DNA of 64,000 nt from Dendrophyllia cribrosa. Taxonomy: Eukaryota > Cnidaria > Anthozoa > Scleractinia > Dendrophylliidae. The notes under the pieces were generated by a model. That model saw nothing but the letters and a program-made list of their open reading frames with translations. It did not search any database and was not told the origin of the DNA. A program made the translations under genes and the position numbers. The stretch lies in contig JAJLRJ010000002.1 of the NCBI GenBank assembly GCA_024195265.1, positions 53,161,907-53,225,906 on the forward strand. The letters run 5' to 3'. Position 1 is the first letter of the stretch. Each line of letters begins with the position of its first letter. Shown here piece after piece: positions 35,801 through 44,875 of this stretch.

Positions 35801-38800
35801 GCTTTTTACTATCGTCTCTAATCATCAACGTCCATCTCAGGTAGATCATCGGAATCATAACCACTGCCCTTATTGGGGTTATGACAGTTGTCAGCAGCCA
35901 TGCATTTACACGCCTCAGTGCAAGCGTGTTTTCATGATTATGGCCAGGAGCTTGCTTTATGGTGATGTTACACGGGACGATTCGCAACGACGATTTTTAG
36001 CGCGACAAAATTAACGACAGGTATGTTACACGTAACAGCTTGAGTAAAATTCGTGTTTTTTGCGTTGCAAGTTTTTGAAGGCGATTCAAAAACTTCGCAA
36101 CGCGTCCGCGCATACATGTTGCGCTAAAAGTCGTCGTTGCGAATCGCCTCGTGTAACATCACCTTTAAGCTTGCTTTGTTATCTTAAATAGGAAGAAAAA
36201 ATCGCCAAACATGATGAACGCAAAGAAATATGAACTAAAAAGACAAAATGACGACTATTAAAAAAACTCAAAATTCCACCAGAATGAAAACTTTGATTTC
36301 TTGACCGCCTGTCACGAAATCAAAATCGATGAACTGTAATCCACTTCCATCCTTGTAATCCTGCACTTTTTCACCAAACTACTGCTTCTATTTTGCTCTG
36401 TAGAATTAAGCACTGGTTTGAAAACGGTAAGCTTTCATTTGTTGTTATGTAATAACTTGCCTCAGTGCAAGCCAGCCATCATTTATTTCACATTTCTCAT
36501 TGTCCGGCAAGTAGAAAGGCCTACATTATTTTTTAAAACCTCAATTAATATACTCTAGGTCTGAACTACGTTAACCGATCGAGTAAAAGAGCGCGTCTAG
36601 ATCTGAACTGTAAAATGCTTTGTAAAGAGCACGAGAAACAATGCGCAAGGTACAAGCGAGTGACCCGTGATTCACGATCGCTATTAAAAAATTTCGGTCC
36701 TCGAACCTCTTCAGTCGTACGCCATATTAAAGTTCTGTAAAGAGCGCGAGTAAAAAAGCGTAACGAACAAGCGAGTGACCCGCGCATCGCGCTTGCTATT
36801 TGGCAACGCTTTTAACTGAAAACCATGTTCTGCGGAAAATGTTTTTGCCATCGTACTCTGACCATTGCGAATCTAACGAGTCAAAATGAAAATCTTACCG
36901 CACACGAATTTGTTGACAAAGTGCTTTGAAAAGAGCGCGGCCCGCCTTTAATAACAGCACGATTGTTAACTTTATCACACCTTGGGGTTTACATCACGCA
37001 TCAAACCGTGTAATTGACAGCAGTTGAATCTGTCAAGAGACTAGAGACTAGAGTATTCCCAAAGCTTATTCTGTTGAGCAAATACAACCGACTGATTCTG
37101 TATATGCAAATAATTATGCTGCGCATCAAGAAACTGGGCACTGTAAGTACATGTCGCGAAAGACAATGGCATTCCGGGCGATGCTTCGCTACTGCATGAC
37201 TGGCATCACAAAGTGTCCTGGGGGGTGGCACGCTACTCCATGATTGGCATCACAAAGTGTCCTGGGGTGTGGCACGCTACTCCATGACTGGTACCACAAA
37301 GTGTCCTGGGCGGGTGCACGCTACTCTATGACTGGCATCACAAAGTGTCCTGGGGTGTGGCACGCTACTCCATGACTGGTATCACAAAGTGTCCTGGGCG
37401 GGTGCACGCTTCTCCATGACTGGCTTCACAAAGTGTCCTGGGGGATGGCACGCTACTCCATGACTGGCATCACAAAGTGTCCTGGGCGGGTGCACGCTAC
37501 TCCATGACTGGCATCACAAAGTGTCCTGGGGGATGGCACGCTACTCCATGACTGGCATCACAAAGTGTCCTGGAGTGTGGCACGCTACTCCATAACTGGT
37601 ATCACAAAGTGTCCTGGGCGGGTGCACGCTACTCCATGACTGCCATCACAAAGTGTCCTGGGGAGGGGCATGCTACTCCATGAGTGGCATCACAAAGTGT
37701 CCTGGAGGGGGTGCACGCTACTCCATGACTGGCATCACAAAGTGTCCTGCGGTTGCACAGTACTCCATGACTTTTATCACAAAGTGTCCTGGGGGTGGCA
37801 CGCTACTCTATGACTGGCATCCCAAAGTGTCCTAGGGGGTTGCACGCTACTCCATGACTGGCATCACAAAGTGTCCTGGGTGGGTGCACGCTACTCCATG
37901 ACTGGCATCACAAAGTGTCCTGGGGGTGGTACGCTACTCCATGACTGGCATCACAAAGTGTCCTGGGGTTGCACTGTACTCCATGACTTTTATCACAAAG
38001 TGTCCTGGGGGGTGCACGCTATTCCATGACTTTTATCACAAAGTGTCCTGGGGGGGTGCACGCTATTCCATGACTGGCATCACAAAGTGTCCTGTGGTGT
38101 GGTGTGCTGGCTGCGTGCACGAAGACTTAGAACATTGGCAGTTAGTGAGCTCTAAGATACTCGCCGGGGCTGGTGGCTTATTCATTAAACGAGGGGACAT
38201 GACATGATCTTCTATCGACCAGCCGTGACCTGCAGGGGAGAGTATATCTTGTCTTGACACGAGCACCTTTCTCCACACGTATGCTTGGTAGTTTGCCCTT
38301 TTGATGTGCTGCAGGACACTGTAAGAAGTAGGAGGTAACAACAGCTTGCTCTGTGCTTTTTTTCAAAACAGAAGATAACGAGCCTCGTCAGCAGTAGCTC
38401 GGATCCTATTCGAAATGGTGTACAAACCGCAGGTGAAGGCTTCAGCTTTCTTTGCTGTCTCCACATCGACATCGGGAGATTGTCCAACACAAGCTCAACT
38501 TTCCTGGTGCACTTTGTTCTTGAATATGCTCTTTCATGCCTTCTTCTTGCCTATTCTAGACAGGGCACTTGTAGAATCACATCCCGTTAACGAGTGAAAA
38601 GCAGGGAGGACTTTGCACATCAGTGGACCAAGACCATCTGCAATCTTGTGGGCTGGAATGTACCGCAGACGATCCTTCGCCCCAGTGCGAAACCACAACT
38701 CCAATCCGATCTGATCATAATGTGACACAAAGAAGTAGCACATCTGTATCTTGAAACTGAATTATAATCCTCTGCGCTTCTTGACTGGCGTGTTGGGCAT

Positions 38801-41800
38801 GTAGCAGCATTCTAGTATCCGCACATATGCTTGACTGCGGAGGTAATTGTAGCTCTCTCATGACTGGTCAAAAACCATCTCTGTAGCGCATATGCATTCA
38901 GGCTGATCCCAACAATACCGCCTTTAGACTTTGAATCCAAATTGATGGATTGTTCGAGTGCCATGTCAGTCCATACTCTCGCGAAAGGTTGGCTTGAGCG
39001 GCTTATTGCATGATCTCCTTCCATAAACTGCTGGTAGACTGCAGGGTGTTTCTGCTCAAGTTGTCCCATGTCTGCTAAGTAAACGGAAAGCCAACGGGCG
39101 TAGTTTTGGCGGTCACGTGCGAAGAAATAAGGAGCCATTGCAGAGGCCGATGCGAGGTGAAGGCGCCAGTTTCCTGTTCGTTCTGCTTTCACAAACTGCA
39201 GAAGCATGATCACCATGCGTATGTACTCATCCCAGAACGCAAACATCGGTGATCGGGCCCTTTCTGCTTGTCGAAAGGTTTCAAACAGCTCCGTCAAGAT
39301 CTTTAACTCATCTGTGATTCTTTCAGCTCCCTGCGAGACATTACTCTTGCTCTTTAGTGCCAAATGGAATGATTTCATGCTATCTTCGAGGTGCTTCTCA
39401 TCCACATTTGCCTTGAGGGACCTTTGGTCCTCACCATTTAGCCAGTGAAGGAATGCCTGCCACATTAAACGAAATAACGTCGCCATGGTTATCTTGTGCG
39501 CCCTGACTCCGCGGTTGTATGACTTTCCTTTCATTAGGGACATCACAGTTCCTGGTCCAAAAGTGCCAGACTCAATTAAGGCATCTTCTATGCCTGAGCT
39601 TTGGTATCTTTTTCCCAATACCGCTAAGAAATTCAGAGAGCAATGTGAAAATCTCCCAGTCGAATGAGGGTGTCAGGAAATTCGCCTGGGTTTTTCCAAA
39701 TGATCTGTTTTGCTTTAATGTAGATCGCCAGCTCAAAGGTGATAACCATGTCCTTCTGATCAAGGCTAGCACACATGTTAACCGCTTTTTTCATAACTGT
39801 GTATACTGTGCTAAACTCGGTGGATGACCCATTTATCATTGGACAGTATCCAATCACAGTTGGCAGCGTGTTATCGGGGAAAATTAAGGAGTTTACCCAC
39901 TCCAGCCTGGTATGGTCTGCTGCGTAGTTTCCTCGTCCTCCTCTCTCGTCTCCTCAGTGAACAACTTCGTTGGGAAAAGTCGTGCAAGTGCCCATGTCAG
40001 ATCCATTGTGCGTGATGACTTGTATTCAGGTGTCGTGGTAAACGCCTCAGCGTGTGGCTCTAACTTGCCAATAAAATCTTTAACAGCTGGTCGCTTGCCA
40101 TGGGCAGAACACTCCAAGATGTCGTCATAGACATTAGCTTTCTCAAGAGATCTCTCTCTGCCTGCATGGTCAACATGTACTACTGGCGGTGGCATCGGTC
40201 CGAACGTTTTTTTTTTCTTCTGGAAAACGACAAGAGTCGTAGCGTGGGTCGTGCTCTTTCCATCTAAAGTTTCCTCATTAAGGTCATTGTTATCCGCAGC
40301 GAACTGGATGAACGAACCTGGAAATATGTTTGATGGTATAACAGTACCACTCTGTTGAGATTTTGCCAAGATCTCCTTTGCTAGACCAGTATCCACGCTC
40401 TCTATCTCATCGTAGGATGAACAGTGACCCATGCGATTTAGAATAGATACCAGCTGCTTAGATCCGGTCATATGACGTACAGACATGGCTAGACCCACAT
40501 GTTTGGGAAGTTTAATCCGACCATGAGATGAACAGAGCACACGGAGCGTGTCTTGGTCTCCTTTAGCTTCTGCACACTGCCTTATGGTATTAGCTGCTTC
40601 AAACGTGGACACGTTTTGCATTGCCTTTCCTTTTCTTTCTTGTAGGTTCGATTTTTGCAAAACAGACATTTTGACCAATCATGAGGGGTAACCCTGGATC
40701 GAGAAACCCTAGGAGAAAGGTCACTTGACTCCTCTTCGATATCTTCCTCCACCACCGTTGATGTTTTATTTGAAGCATATTTAATGTTTTGAATACTCGT
40801 GTACGTCGCATAGCAGGAGGCGTGCCAAAGAACTTCGTTTTCATATAACAAATCTAAATCAGGTGAAAGACTTTGATAAACAACATCCTTTCGAATTTTT
40901 AGTTTCGATATTAAGTTAGCAACAGAGGATTCTTTGCCTTTTCTCAGTTTATCTTTTGAGTCGGACTGACAGATTAGACACTTAGCAAAACATGTTGTTC
41001 GGCGTTTCTTTGACAAAGGTGGAAGAGGCATTTGAAGTTCATGCAGCTCACTGTCACCGCTCTTACTTTCTTCATCTGCCATAACAGCTGCAATGCAGAA
41101 AGCTCAGCGTTATGCTTGGTTATTATCCCGCACATTTTTAAACCATAAAACACGAGTTACGACCGACACTAAGTAGTGAACATCATGGAGCACTGAGTCA
41201 CGCTGGTAATTTTCAGTACTACTCCACTGACAAAAATACAATGAAAATATATTTTATTACACATTACACGTGGGTTAAAAACGTTTTTGGTTTTGTCATG
41301 GCATTATTTTACATATTCGGGTACAATTTTACTTATCAGTGAGTGGTTTCATCTAATCTATCTTCAAGGCCGCCATTTTGAACTTTAAGCATAGCACGTG
41401 TTCGGACTGAATTAATATTGCACTTCCAGTTCTATCAGAGAAACACAAACCATAAATCTATATTAATAAAAGAAAATGTCAAGCTCTAATTTACTCATTC
41501 TGATAAAAAGGCAATAGAACATAAGAACGAGCAACCGAGCAACTGAAATGGAGCATACAATAATTTTTTGGTTTGTCAGCTGATCTAACTGAATCTCTTC
41601 GCGATACTCGGCGTTTATTTTTTCTCACTCTTTTTAACAAACTCCGCTACAAATTTTCTTTTTGGATGTTTGAATCTTTTCTTCAAGTAGTAAAAGCTTT
41701 ATATGACCTATACAGACATTATTTCAGCACTTACCTGTGGAAGTTTTCACGAAATAGCCAGGTAACGAACCTTCTATCCGTCCGCCATTTTGAATCTCCG

Positions 41801-43112
41801 CTTTGCATGTAAACGAGGCTGACTAATGTGTTTTTCACAATCGAGGCATAAACGAGAACAAAATGCGATGAAATTGCCAAAATCTTCATAGATATTATTC
41901 TAAAAAGGTGAAACGAGGCTCTCTTTAGTAGAAAACATTCAGTATAGCGCTGTTATGAATATTGTGAAAAACTGTCAAGAGCTAGCGGTATTTCTAGACT
42001 AACACAAAAAGGGGTATTTTTTTAATTTGTTTCACGAACAAAGCACTTCAATCAGTTCGTTATAAAGCCAAACTAATTAATAATGGTTATTCTTTGCTAC
42101 TCTCTGATATTTTAACATTTTTCTCTTATTCCGATTAGGTTTAGAGCTGCATTTTCAAAAATTTGCATTCAGCCTCGTAAAAAAAAAACATACCTTTAAC
42201 TCAAAACTGATACCAAAATCTGACTCTACAACGTACCTAGTGTTAATCAGGAGAGTTTAATCTATCAGAATCTGTTATCAAACCTTTACTGTGGGATGGG
42301 TTGAACGAACTCGTTAATTAGAGGCTTTTTTGATTTCCAGCTAAGCGAGACTATTGTAAAAGTTTTATTGAATTGACCCCAGGATATATAGGAATATAAG
42401 TTTCATACACATACATGAAGTACCTACGGGAAGTTTGCAGCCGACAGATGGAAAGAAGGAGTCGTAATAATTTGCATATTTGTCCCCTTCTGCTATCACT
42501 CGTATTCACGTTTTCTCTATCGTTGGTTCTAACAATCTTTTCTCGTTTTAGATCCTCGATGCAGCTCTGAAACAATTCAAGAGTTTGGCTCCAAAGACTG
42601 CAGCTCTTCTGTTCAGTGTAGATGAGGAAAATTCCAAGATTATTTGCCTAGCTCAAGTACCGAAGGTTTGTGTCATTTCCTTGTTGAGTTATCATTGTGG
42701 TTTGGACTAGCAACAGGACTCGGGTGAGGACCCGGGCTGTACTTGTGGAGATTGACTATCTAATTAGAATTCGAGGATAGTTTTTAGGAAACCAACTTAA
42801 TGCGGTTGGTGAACTGTAGTTGGTTTCTTGAAAGATGCTGATTGGATGGTCGTTGTCCTTGTATGCAAATTTAGTAGCAAAAAGTACAAATTTTGATTAT
42901 TGTTCTCGTTGAAAATTTCCCCTTTGCAATTTCCTTTACAGGAAGTAATTCAGCAAGGACTAAAGGCTGACGAGTGGGTCAAGTCTGTAGCAGAATTGTT
43001 AGGAGGCAAATGTGGTGGGAAAGATGTGTCCGCGCAAGGATCTGGGCCTAACATTGCTTGCATCAAGCAAGCGGTGGAAACTGCCACACAGTTTGCAAAG
43101 CAAAAACTGTAA
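14348..43112 (+). CDS. AARS1: Alanyl-tRNA synthetase, 20 coding exons
   Basis: Attaches alanine to tRNA-Ala and clears mischarged products. Exons: 14450-14596 (to 14348 with the leader), 16033-16221, 18300-18439, 19289-19480, 21147-21291, 22238-22383, 23501-23609, 24018-24056, 24441-24674, 25209-25356, 25824-25993, 28428-28541, 29187-29324, 29609-29749, 31026-31132, 31972-32206, 32657-32776, 33606-33692, 42552-42665, 42942-43112. All introns are GT-AG and the frame closes: 2,886 nt, 961 residues from the ATG at 14450, near the usual 960-970 for animal cytosolic AlaRS. The class II catalytic domain includes [26 protein letters not shown] and [10 protein letters not shown]. The editing domain has the zinc ligands HTATH (H601, H605) and CGGTH (C717, H721). 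The C-terminal domain ends with the Gly-rich [15 protein letters not shown]. Introns are filled with mobile elements. A possible AATAAA signal lies at 43268. Confidence 0.97.
15321..15452. repeat. Palindromic element in AARS intron 1
   Basis: CCTGCGTAGCTGGCAGGATT at the left is complemented at the right by AATCCCGCCAGCTACGCAGG. Ends of the same type occur at 44563-44690 and 50378-50460. Confidence 0.7.
15576..15742. repeat. Palindromic element in AARS intron 1
   Basis: Inverted repeat around GCCCCCCAAATTTTG ... CAAAATTTGGGGGGC, extending outward through CCCATAATACACTTTGTTTG and its complement. Confidence 0.7.
16347..16712. repeat. Inverted-repeat element in AARS intron 2
   Basis: Starts ACCTGCCAACTTTTCC and ends GTGAGTTGGTAGGT. 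The interior carries CCGAAGATGT-like repeats and, at the right, AGGCGTGTGA repeats. Related sequence occurs at 29440-29570, 50460-50620 and 57270-57360. Confidence 0.55.
17116..18010. mobile_element. TIR element with TTAA duplication (AARS intron 2)
   Basis: The left end GGTGGCCCGACTGGATTTTT is matched inverted at the right end. TTAA flanks both sides (17112-17115, 18011-18014), fitting piggyBac/Kolobok-type target choice. No transposase is visible in 895 bp. Confidence 0.75.
19582..19801. repeat. TTAACCC-ended MITE, copy 1 (AARS intron 4)
   Basis: About 220 bp, starting TTAACCCTTCAACTCCCAAG and ending GACTCTGGGAGTGAAAGGGT plus TAA. The interior contains AAATGGTACCATGCAAAAGT. Other copies lie at 24686-24901, 32803-33014 and 61613-61840. 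Confidence 0.75.
19802..20438. mobile_element. TIR element with TTAA duplication (AARS intron 4)
   Basis: Ends GGAGGCTCGAAAGGGTTT and the complement AAACCCTTTCGAGCCTCC, flanked by TTAA on both sides (19798-19801, 20439-20442). It directly abuts the preceding MITE, sharing its TTAA. No coding region is seen. Confidence 0.75.
20630..20790. repeat. Degenerate copy of the 533-bp dispersed repeat
   Basis: Contains TGTCATGAAATCAAATTTGA, then CTTCCATCCTTGTTATCCTG, matching the 3' part of the repeats at 31294-31826 and 35926-36457. Confidence 0.5.
20866..20900. repeat. AAT microsatellite
   Basis: About ten AAT units in AARS intron 4. Confidence 0.9.
21922..22181. repeat. 130-bp tandem duplication in AARS intron 5
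   Basis: Two copies, essentially identical, starting CACCCAAACTCATATTTGCA at 21922 and 22052. The identity suggests a recent event. Confidence 0.9.
22370..23080 (+). repeat. 21-bp minisatellite derived from the AARS exon 6/intron 6 junction
   Basis: About 30 units of a 21-bp motif, consensus AATACTGGCAGAGAATAAGAC or AATACTGGCAGAGGGTAAGAC. It is continuous with the end of exon 6, where the coding sequence reads AATACTGGAAGAGG followed by the donor GTAAGA (exon end 22383). About nine later units keep GGGTAAG, so the array contains many donor-like sites. In the exon frame the codon after the true junction is TAA, so use of a later donor would give a premature stop. A longer period (about 126 bp, 22434 and 22560) shows secondary duplication. 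Confidence 0.9.
24686..24901. repeat. TTAACCC-ended MITE, copy 2 (AARS intron 9)
   Basis: Same family as 19582-19801. It begins about 12 bp after the exon 9 donor (exon end 24674). Confidence 0.7.
26051..27017. mobile_element. Inner TIR element with G-rich repeats
   Basis: The left end GGGTTGTTCCAGAAAAAATC is complemented by GATTTTTTCTGGAATAACCC at the right. Subterminal repeats resemble GGAAATCCAGGCGGGAGGGG. It sits just inside the left end of the outer element. Confidence 0.7.
26398..26503. repeat. Tandem duplication of about 57 bp
   Basis: Two copies containing GAAGAGCGTGAAACGCCTGA and CTCGTACCCAGAGCC. The latter resembles the ends of the elements at 3327-4482 and 57517-57619. Confidence 0.7.
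27543..27656. repeat. Palindromic element in AARS intron 11
   Basis: GGCCGTACTGGGAGAATATC is complemented by GATATTCTCCCAGTACGG about 60 bp later. Confidence 0.65.
28610..28847. repeat. MITE in AARS intron 12
   Basis: GGCAATTTTTCTTGCAACGC at the left is complemented at the right by GCATTGCAAGAAAAATTGCC; the inverted match extends over about 40 bp. Confidence 0.7.
28886..29164 (+). repeat. MITE, forward copy, next to AARS exon 13
   Basis: About 280 bp with ends AGTTTTCATTTGAGTG and CTCAATTGAAAACTGCTC, rich in CCAAT boxes in both directions. It ends about 22 bp before exon 13, so it borders the splice acceptor. The same repeat lies inverted at 30625-30903. Confidence 0.8.
29762..30307. mobile_element. 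Fold-back element with TTAA duplication (AARS intron 14)
   Basis: Arms of about 240 bp are inverted copies of each other (left from AGTGCCTCTGCGATC, right ending GATCATAGGGGCACT) around a short middle. TTAA flanks both sides (29758-29761, 30308-30311). The left end is 12 bp past the end of exon 14, just beyond the donor GTTGGT. Confidence 0.85.
30625..30903 (-). repeat. MITE, inverted copy, AARS intron 14
   Basis: Inverted copy of 28886-29164: shared GGCGCCGGCGACATG, GCTTTGGTTTT and the end AATTGAAAACCG. Together the two copies enclose exons 13 and 14. Confidence 0.8.
31294..31826. repeat. 533-bp dispersed repeat, copy in AARS intron 15
   Basis: Almost identical to 35926-36457; I noticed one substitution and one single-base length change. 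It contains a smaller inverted-repeat element (31331-31534) with ends GGTGATGTTACACGGGACGA and the complement of a similar sequence. Confidence 0.85.
32803..33014. repeat. TTAACCC-ended MITE, copy 3 (AARS intron 17)
   Basis: Same family as 19582-19801, starting 27 bp after the end of exon 17 (32776). Confidence 0.7.
33118..33405. repeat. 27-bp minisatellite in AARS intron 17
   Basis: About ten degenerate units such as AAGCGCGGGAAA plus CATGTAACGGTGCC. The unit is a multiple of three, which explains a long accidental reading frame. The core GCCAAGCGCGGGAAAAC is also found inside the MITE at 28998-29020. Confidence 0.8.
34008..34086. repeat. Short palindrome (AARS intron 18)
   Basis: TTTACAAGTGTAGCCATTGTTT faces its complement around a short loop. 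Confidence 0.6.
34096..34306. repeat. Palindromic MITE (AARS intron 18)
   Basis: Arms of about 90 bp. Left GCTAACGGTGTGTTTACATG, right CATGTAAACACACCGTTAGC, with CGGAGTGAACTCGCC complementary inside. Confidence 0.8.
35926..36457. mobile_element. 533-bp repeat inserted with 14-bp duplication
   Basis: Near-identical to 31294-31826. Flanked on both sides by GCCTCAGTGCAAGC (35912-35925 and 36459-36472), a clear target duplication showing that this copy is an insertion into the 8-kb transposon. No poly-A tail is visible. Confidence 0.8.
36474..38100 (+). repeat. Composite repeat with 44-bp minisatellite, forward copy
   Basis: 36474-37175 is the inverted counterpart of sequence at 53545-54360 and 55000-55875. 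The minisatellite at about 37175-38100 has some 21 units of 43-45 bp around ATGACTGGCATCACAAAGTG and TCCTGGG. The last unit runs into the tail of the transposon protein. Confidence 0.75.
38063..41082 (-). pseudogene. Broken, internally deleted transposon-encoded protein
   Basis: Multicopy protein type seen in cnidarian and arthropod genomes, as I recall it; exact superfamily not certain. From the N-terminus (ATG at 41082): a Cys/His-rich region (CLICQ ... HASCY ... CLFC); a conserved middle with [15 protein letters not shown]; a block ending [18 protein letters not shown] (stop near 38812); then [13 protein letters not shown] and FHSLTGCD (38534-38760), which look like a PIN/FEN-like nuclease fold; finally a tail with [20 protein letters not shown] and Cys pairs (CQCSKSSC). 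Frame changes near 40630, 39893, 39620 and 38470 break it. The step from MCGY to DTDVL appears to skip several hundred residues compared with my memory of the family. Not functional as read. Confidence 0.65.
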
Positions 43113-43850
43113 ATTGTAGCAATGCTCGTTCGAATTACGGAAATACTGTAGTGAAGGACAATGTTTCTAAAAAAACGTATTTAAAATTTGTGGCTCTGCG
43201 AGACTAACATTGGAATAGCACTTCGTTACGGAGCGCGATAAAGTCAGTTCGCTTTATAGGAACGATAAATAAATAATCCTGTTGCATCATTTTGTCACAT
43301 AGCCTTAAACGAGAGAAGTCATGGCCTGTCCGAGTATTCGCGGGAGATGAACGCTTAAAAGATATTCCAAACACATCAAGATAACAATCATTAACATGAC
43401 AGCCATAAATGCTCTTTAGATGCCTCATTACATGAAATATTTGCGACATCAAATTTTCGCGATCGTGAAAATTGAAAAAGAAACAAGAAGTTGTGAAAAT
43501 TACTGTGCGCGAAAAAGGCAAAGTTAAATGTCAGTACAGGTCAATATAATTCAAAAAACCGCTATATATCTCACCATATCGGATGAGATCCCAAAAATTG
43601 ATAGACAATAAGTGGGTAAATAAGACAAAATCGCCAAATATAGCGTCTCAAAACTTCCTCGTTGCAAAACGCGAATTTTTGATGTGGCAAAAATTTCACG
43701 TAATAAGGTAGATAGTCTCTTTAGGTGCGTTCATATTCCTATAAAAACGTAAGTTGTGAAGTAACATATAAAACGCGAGGACGAAAGTTTCGTCTTTTAG
43801 CTGAATATATCAGCGGCAGAAAATTTTAGGTAAAGAAATCTTATACACCG
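43113..43850. other. AARS1: AARS 3' flank
   Basis: Holds the AARS 3' UTR with a candidate AATAAA at 43268-43273. No gene is seen in the rest. Confidence 0.5.
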
Positions 43851-43853
43851 AAT

Positions 43854-44088
43854 AGACCATTTTACAGTTGTGTTTGGTGACCTGGCCTTTGAATGGAAGC
43901 GAGGCTGGAGGTGACCTTGTTTTGATACAGACCTTAGTGCTTTTCATATGTTAATGTTTTTCTCATGCTAACTAGCTGAATTTACATATGAAAAGCACTA
44001 AGTTCTGTCAGGAGTCACAACAACGTCACCTCCAGCCTCACTTCCATTCAAAGGCCAGGTCACCAAGCACACAACTGTAAAATGGTCT
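43854..44088. repeat. Palindromic MITE downstream of AARS
   Basis: ACCATTTTACAGTTGTG at the left and CACAACTGTAAAATGGT at the right, with CCTGGCCTTTGAATGGAAG complementary inside. Confidence 0.8.
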
Positions 44089-44562
44089 TTCCCCTTTAGC
44101 CTTTCCAAAAATCCTAGCTGACTTTATTTCGTACCAAAAACGACGCTTTTTATCCGTCTGAAACAAAAGGCGTTCGATTTTCCAATGTTACCAAAGTTTG
44201 AGGCGACAATTTACAAAACAAAAATCAATTTTTCATTCTATAATTCATTACGAATTTTTAAGGCGACTAAGGGCTTCCGAACAGCTTTCCACCGCAACGG
44301 TTCGTTAGGTGCTCCCACAGGTTAACCATTCTGTGTTTGTATAGTGTGTGAACAGAAGATGGTAAGCCTGTGGTGCTCTTGATTGTTTCCTTTTCTGATG
44401 ATGTGTTGGAAAACGACTCGGTAAAGTAATGGTCACATGTTACGGCTTACATTTCTGGAAATAACTTAGCTAACGATGCTAGTTTTTAAATAGGAAGGTC
44501 ATGATAGATTGATGCAAGGCTTATCAGCAATGAGAGTTGCCTTTAAGGATGTCAAATTGATT

Positions 44563-44690
44563 AGCCTGTGTAGCTGGCCATTTTTTTGTTGGCGCGCGCG
44601 CGATGCTGAATTCGCCGCTTCGCCGCTCGCGAATTCAGCATCGCGCGCACCAACAACAAAAAAACCGCTAGCTACGCAGGATACAGATCG
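44563..44690. repeat. Palindromic element
   Basis: GCCTGTGTAGCTGGCCATTT pairs with the right end GCTAGCTACGCAGG; the inner arm GCGCGCGATGCTGAATTCG is also palindromic. Confidence 0.7.
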
Positions 44691-44875
44691 ATCGCCAATG
44701 AGTTTTGTATTTAATCGTCCATTTATTGAAAAAAAACCTGCTCAAGAATAAAATGTCATCACTTCAACTGACTTTTGTAATTTAATGTTGAGTCGAATCT
44801 GTGAGAACCCAAAATAATGAAGTCTATGAAGTCTATAATGAAGAGTCGAAGAGATGATGACCGCAACGCATGGGA

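Larger units (their letters stand above)
34322..42316. mobile_element. 8-kb DNA transposon filling most of AARS intron 18
   Basis: Both ends carry an inverted repeat of about 180 bp: CGTTCAACCC ... CCCACAGTAAAGGTTTGAT at 34329 onward matches the complement at 42142-42316, with CTGATTAACACTAGGTACGT shared exactly. The interior holds a broken coding region on the minus strand (38063-41082), a 532-bp insertion (35926-36457) and a composite minisatellite block (36474-38100). I could not find a clear target duplication. The superfamily is not assigned. Confidence 0.75.

Noticed and set aside
37653..38207. Open frames over the 44-bp minisatellite (also 54394-55029 minus)
   Set aside because: Repeat-driven frames with no conserved domain; their content changes with each unit variant.
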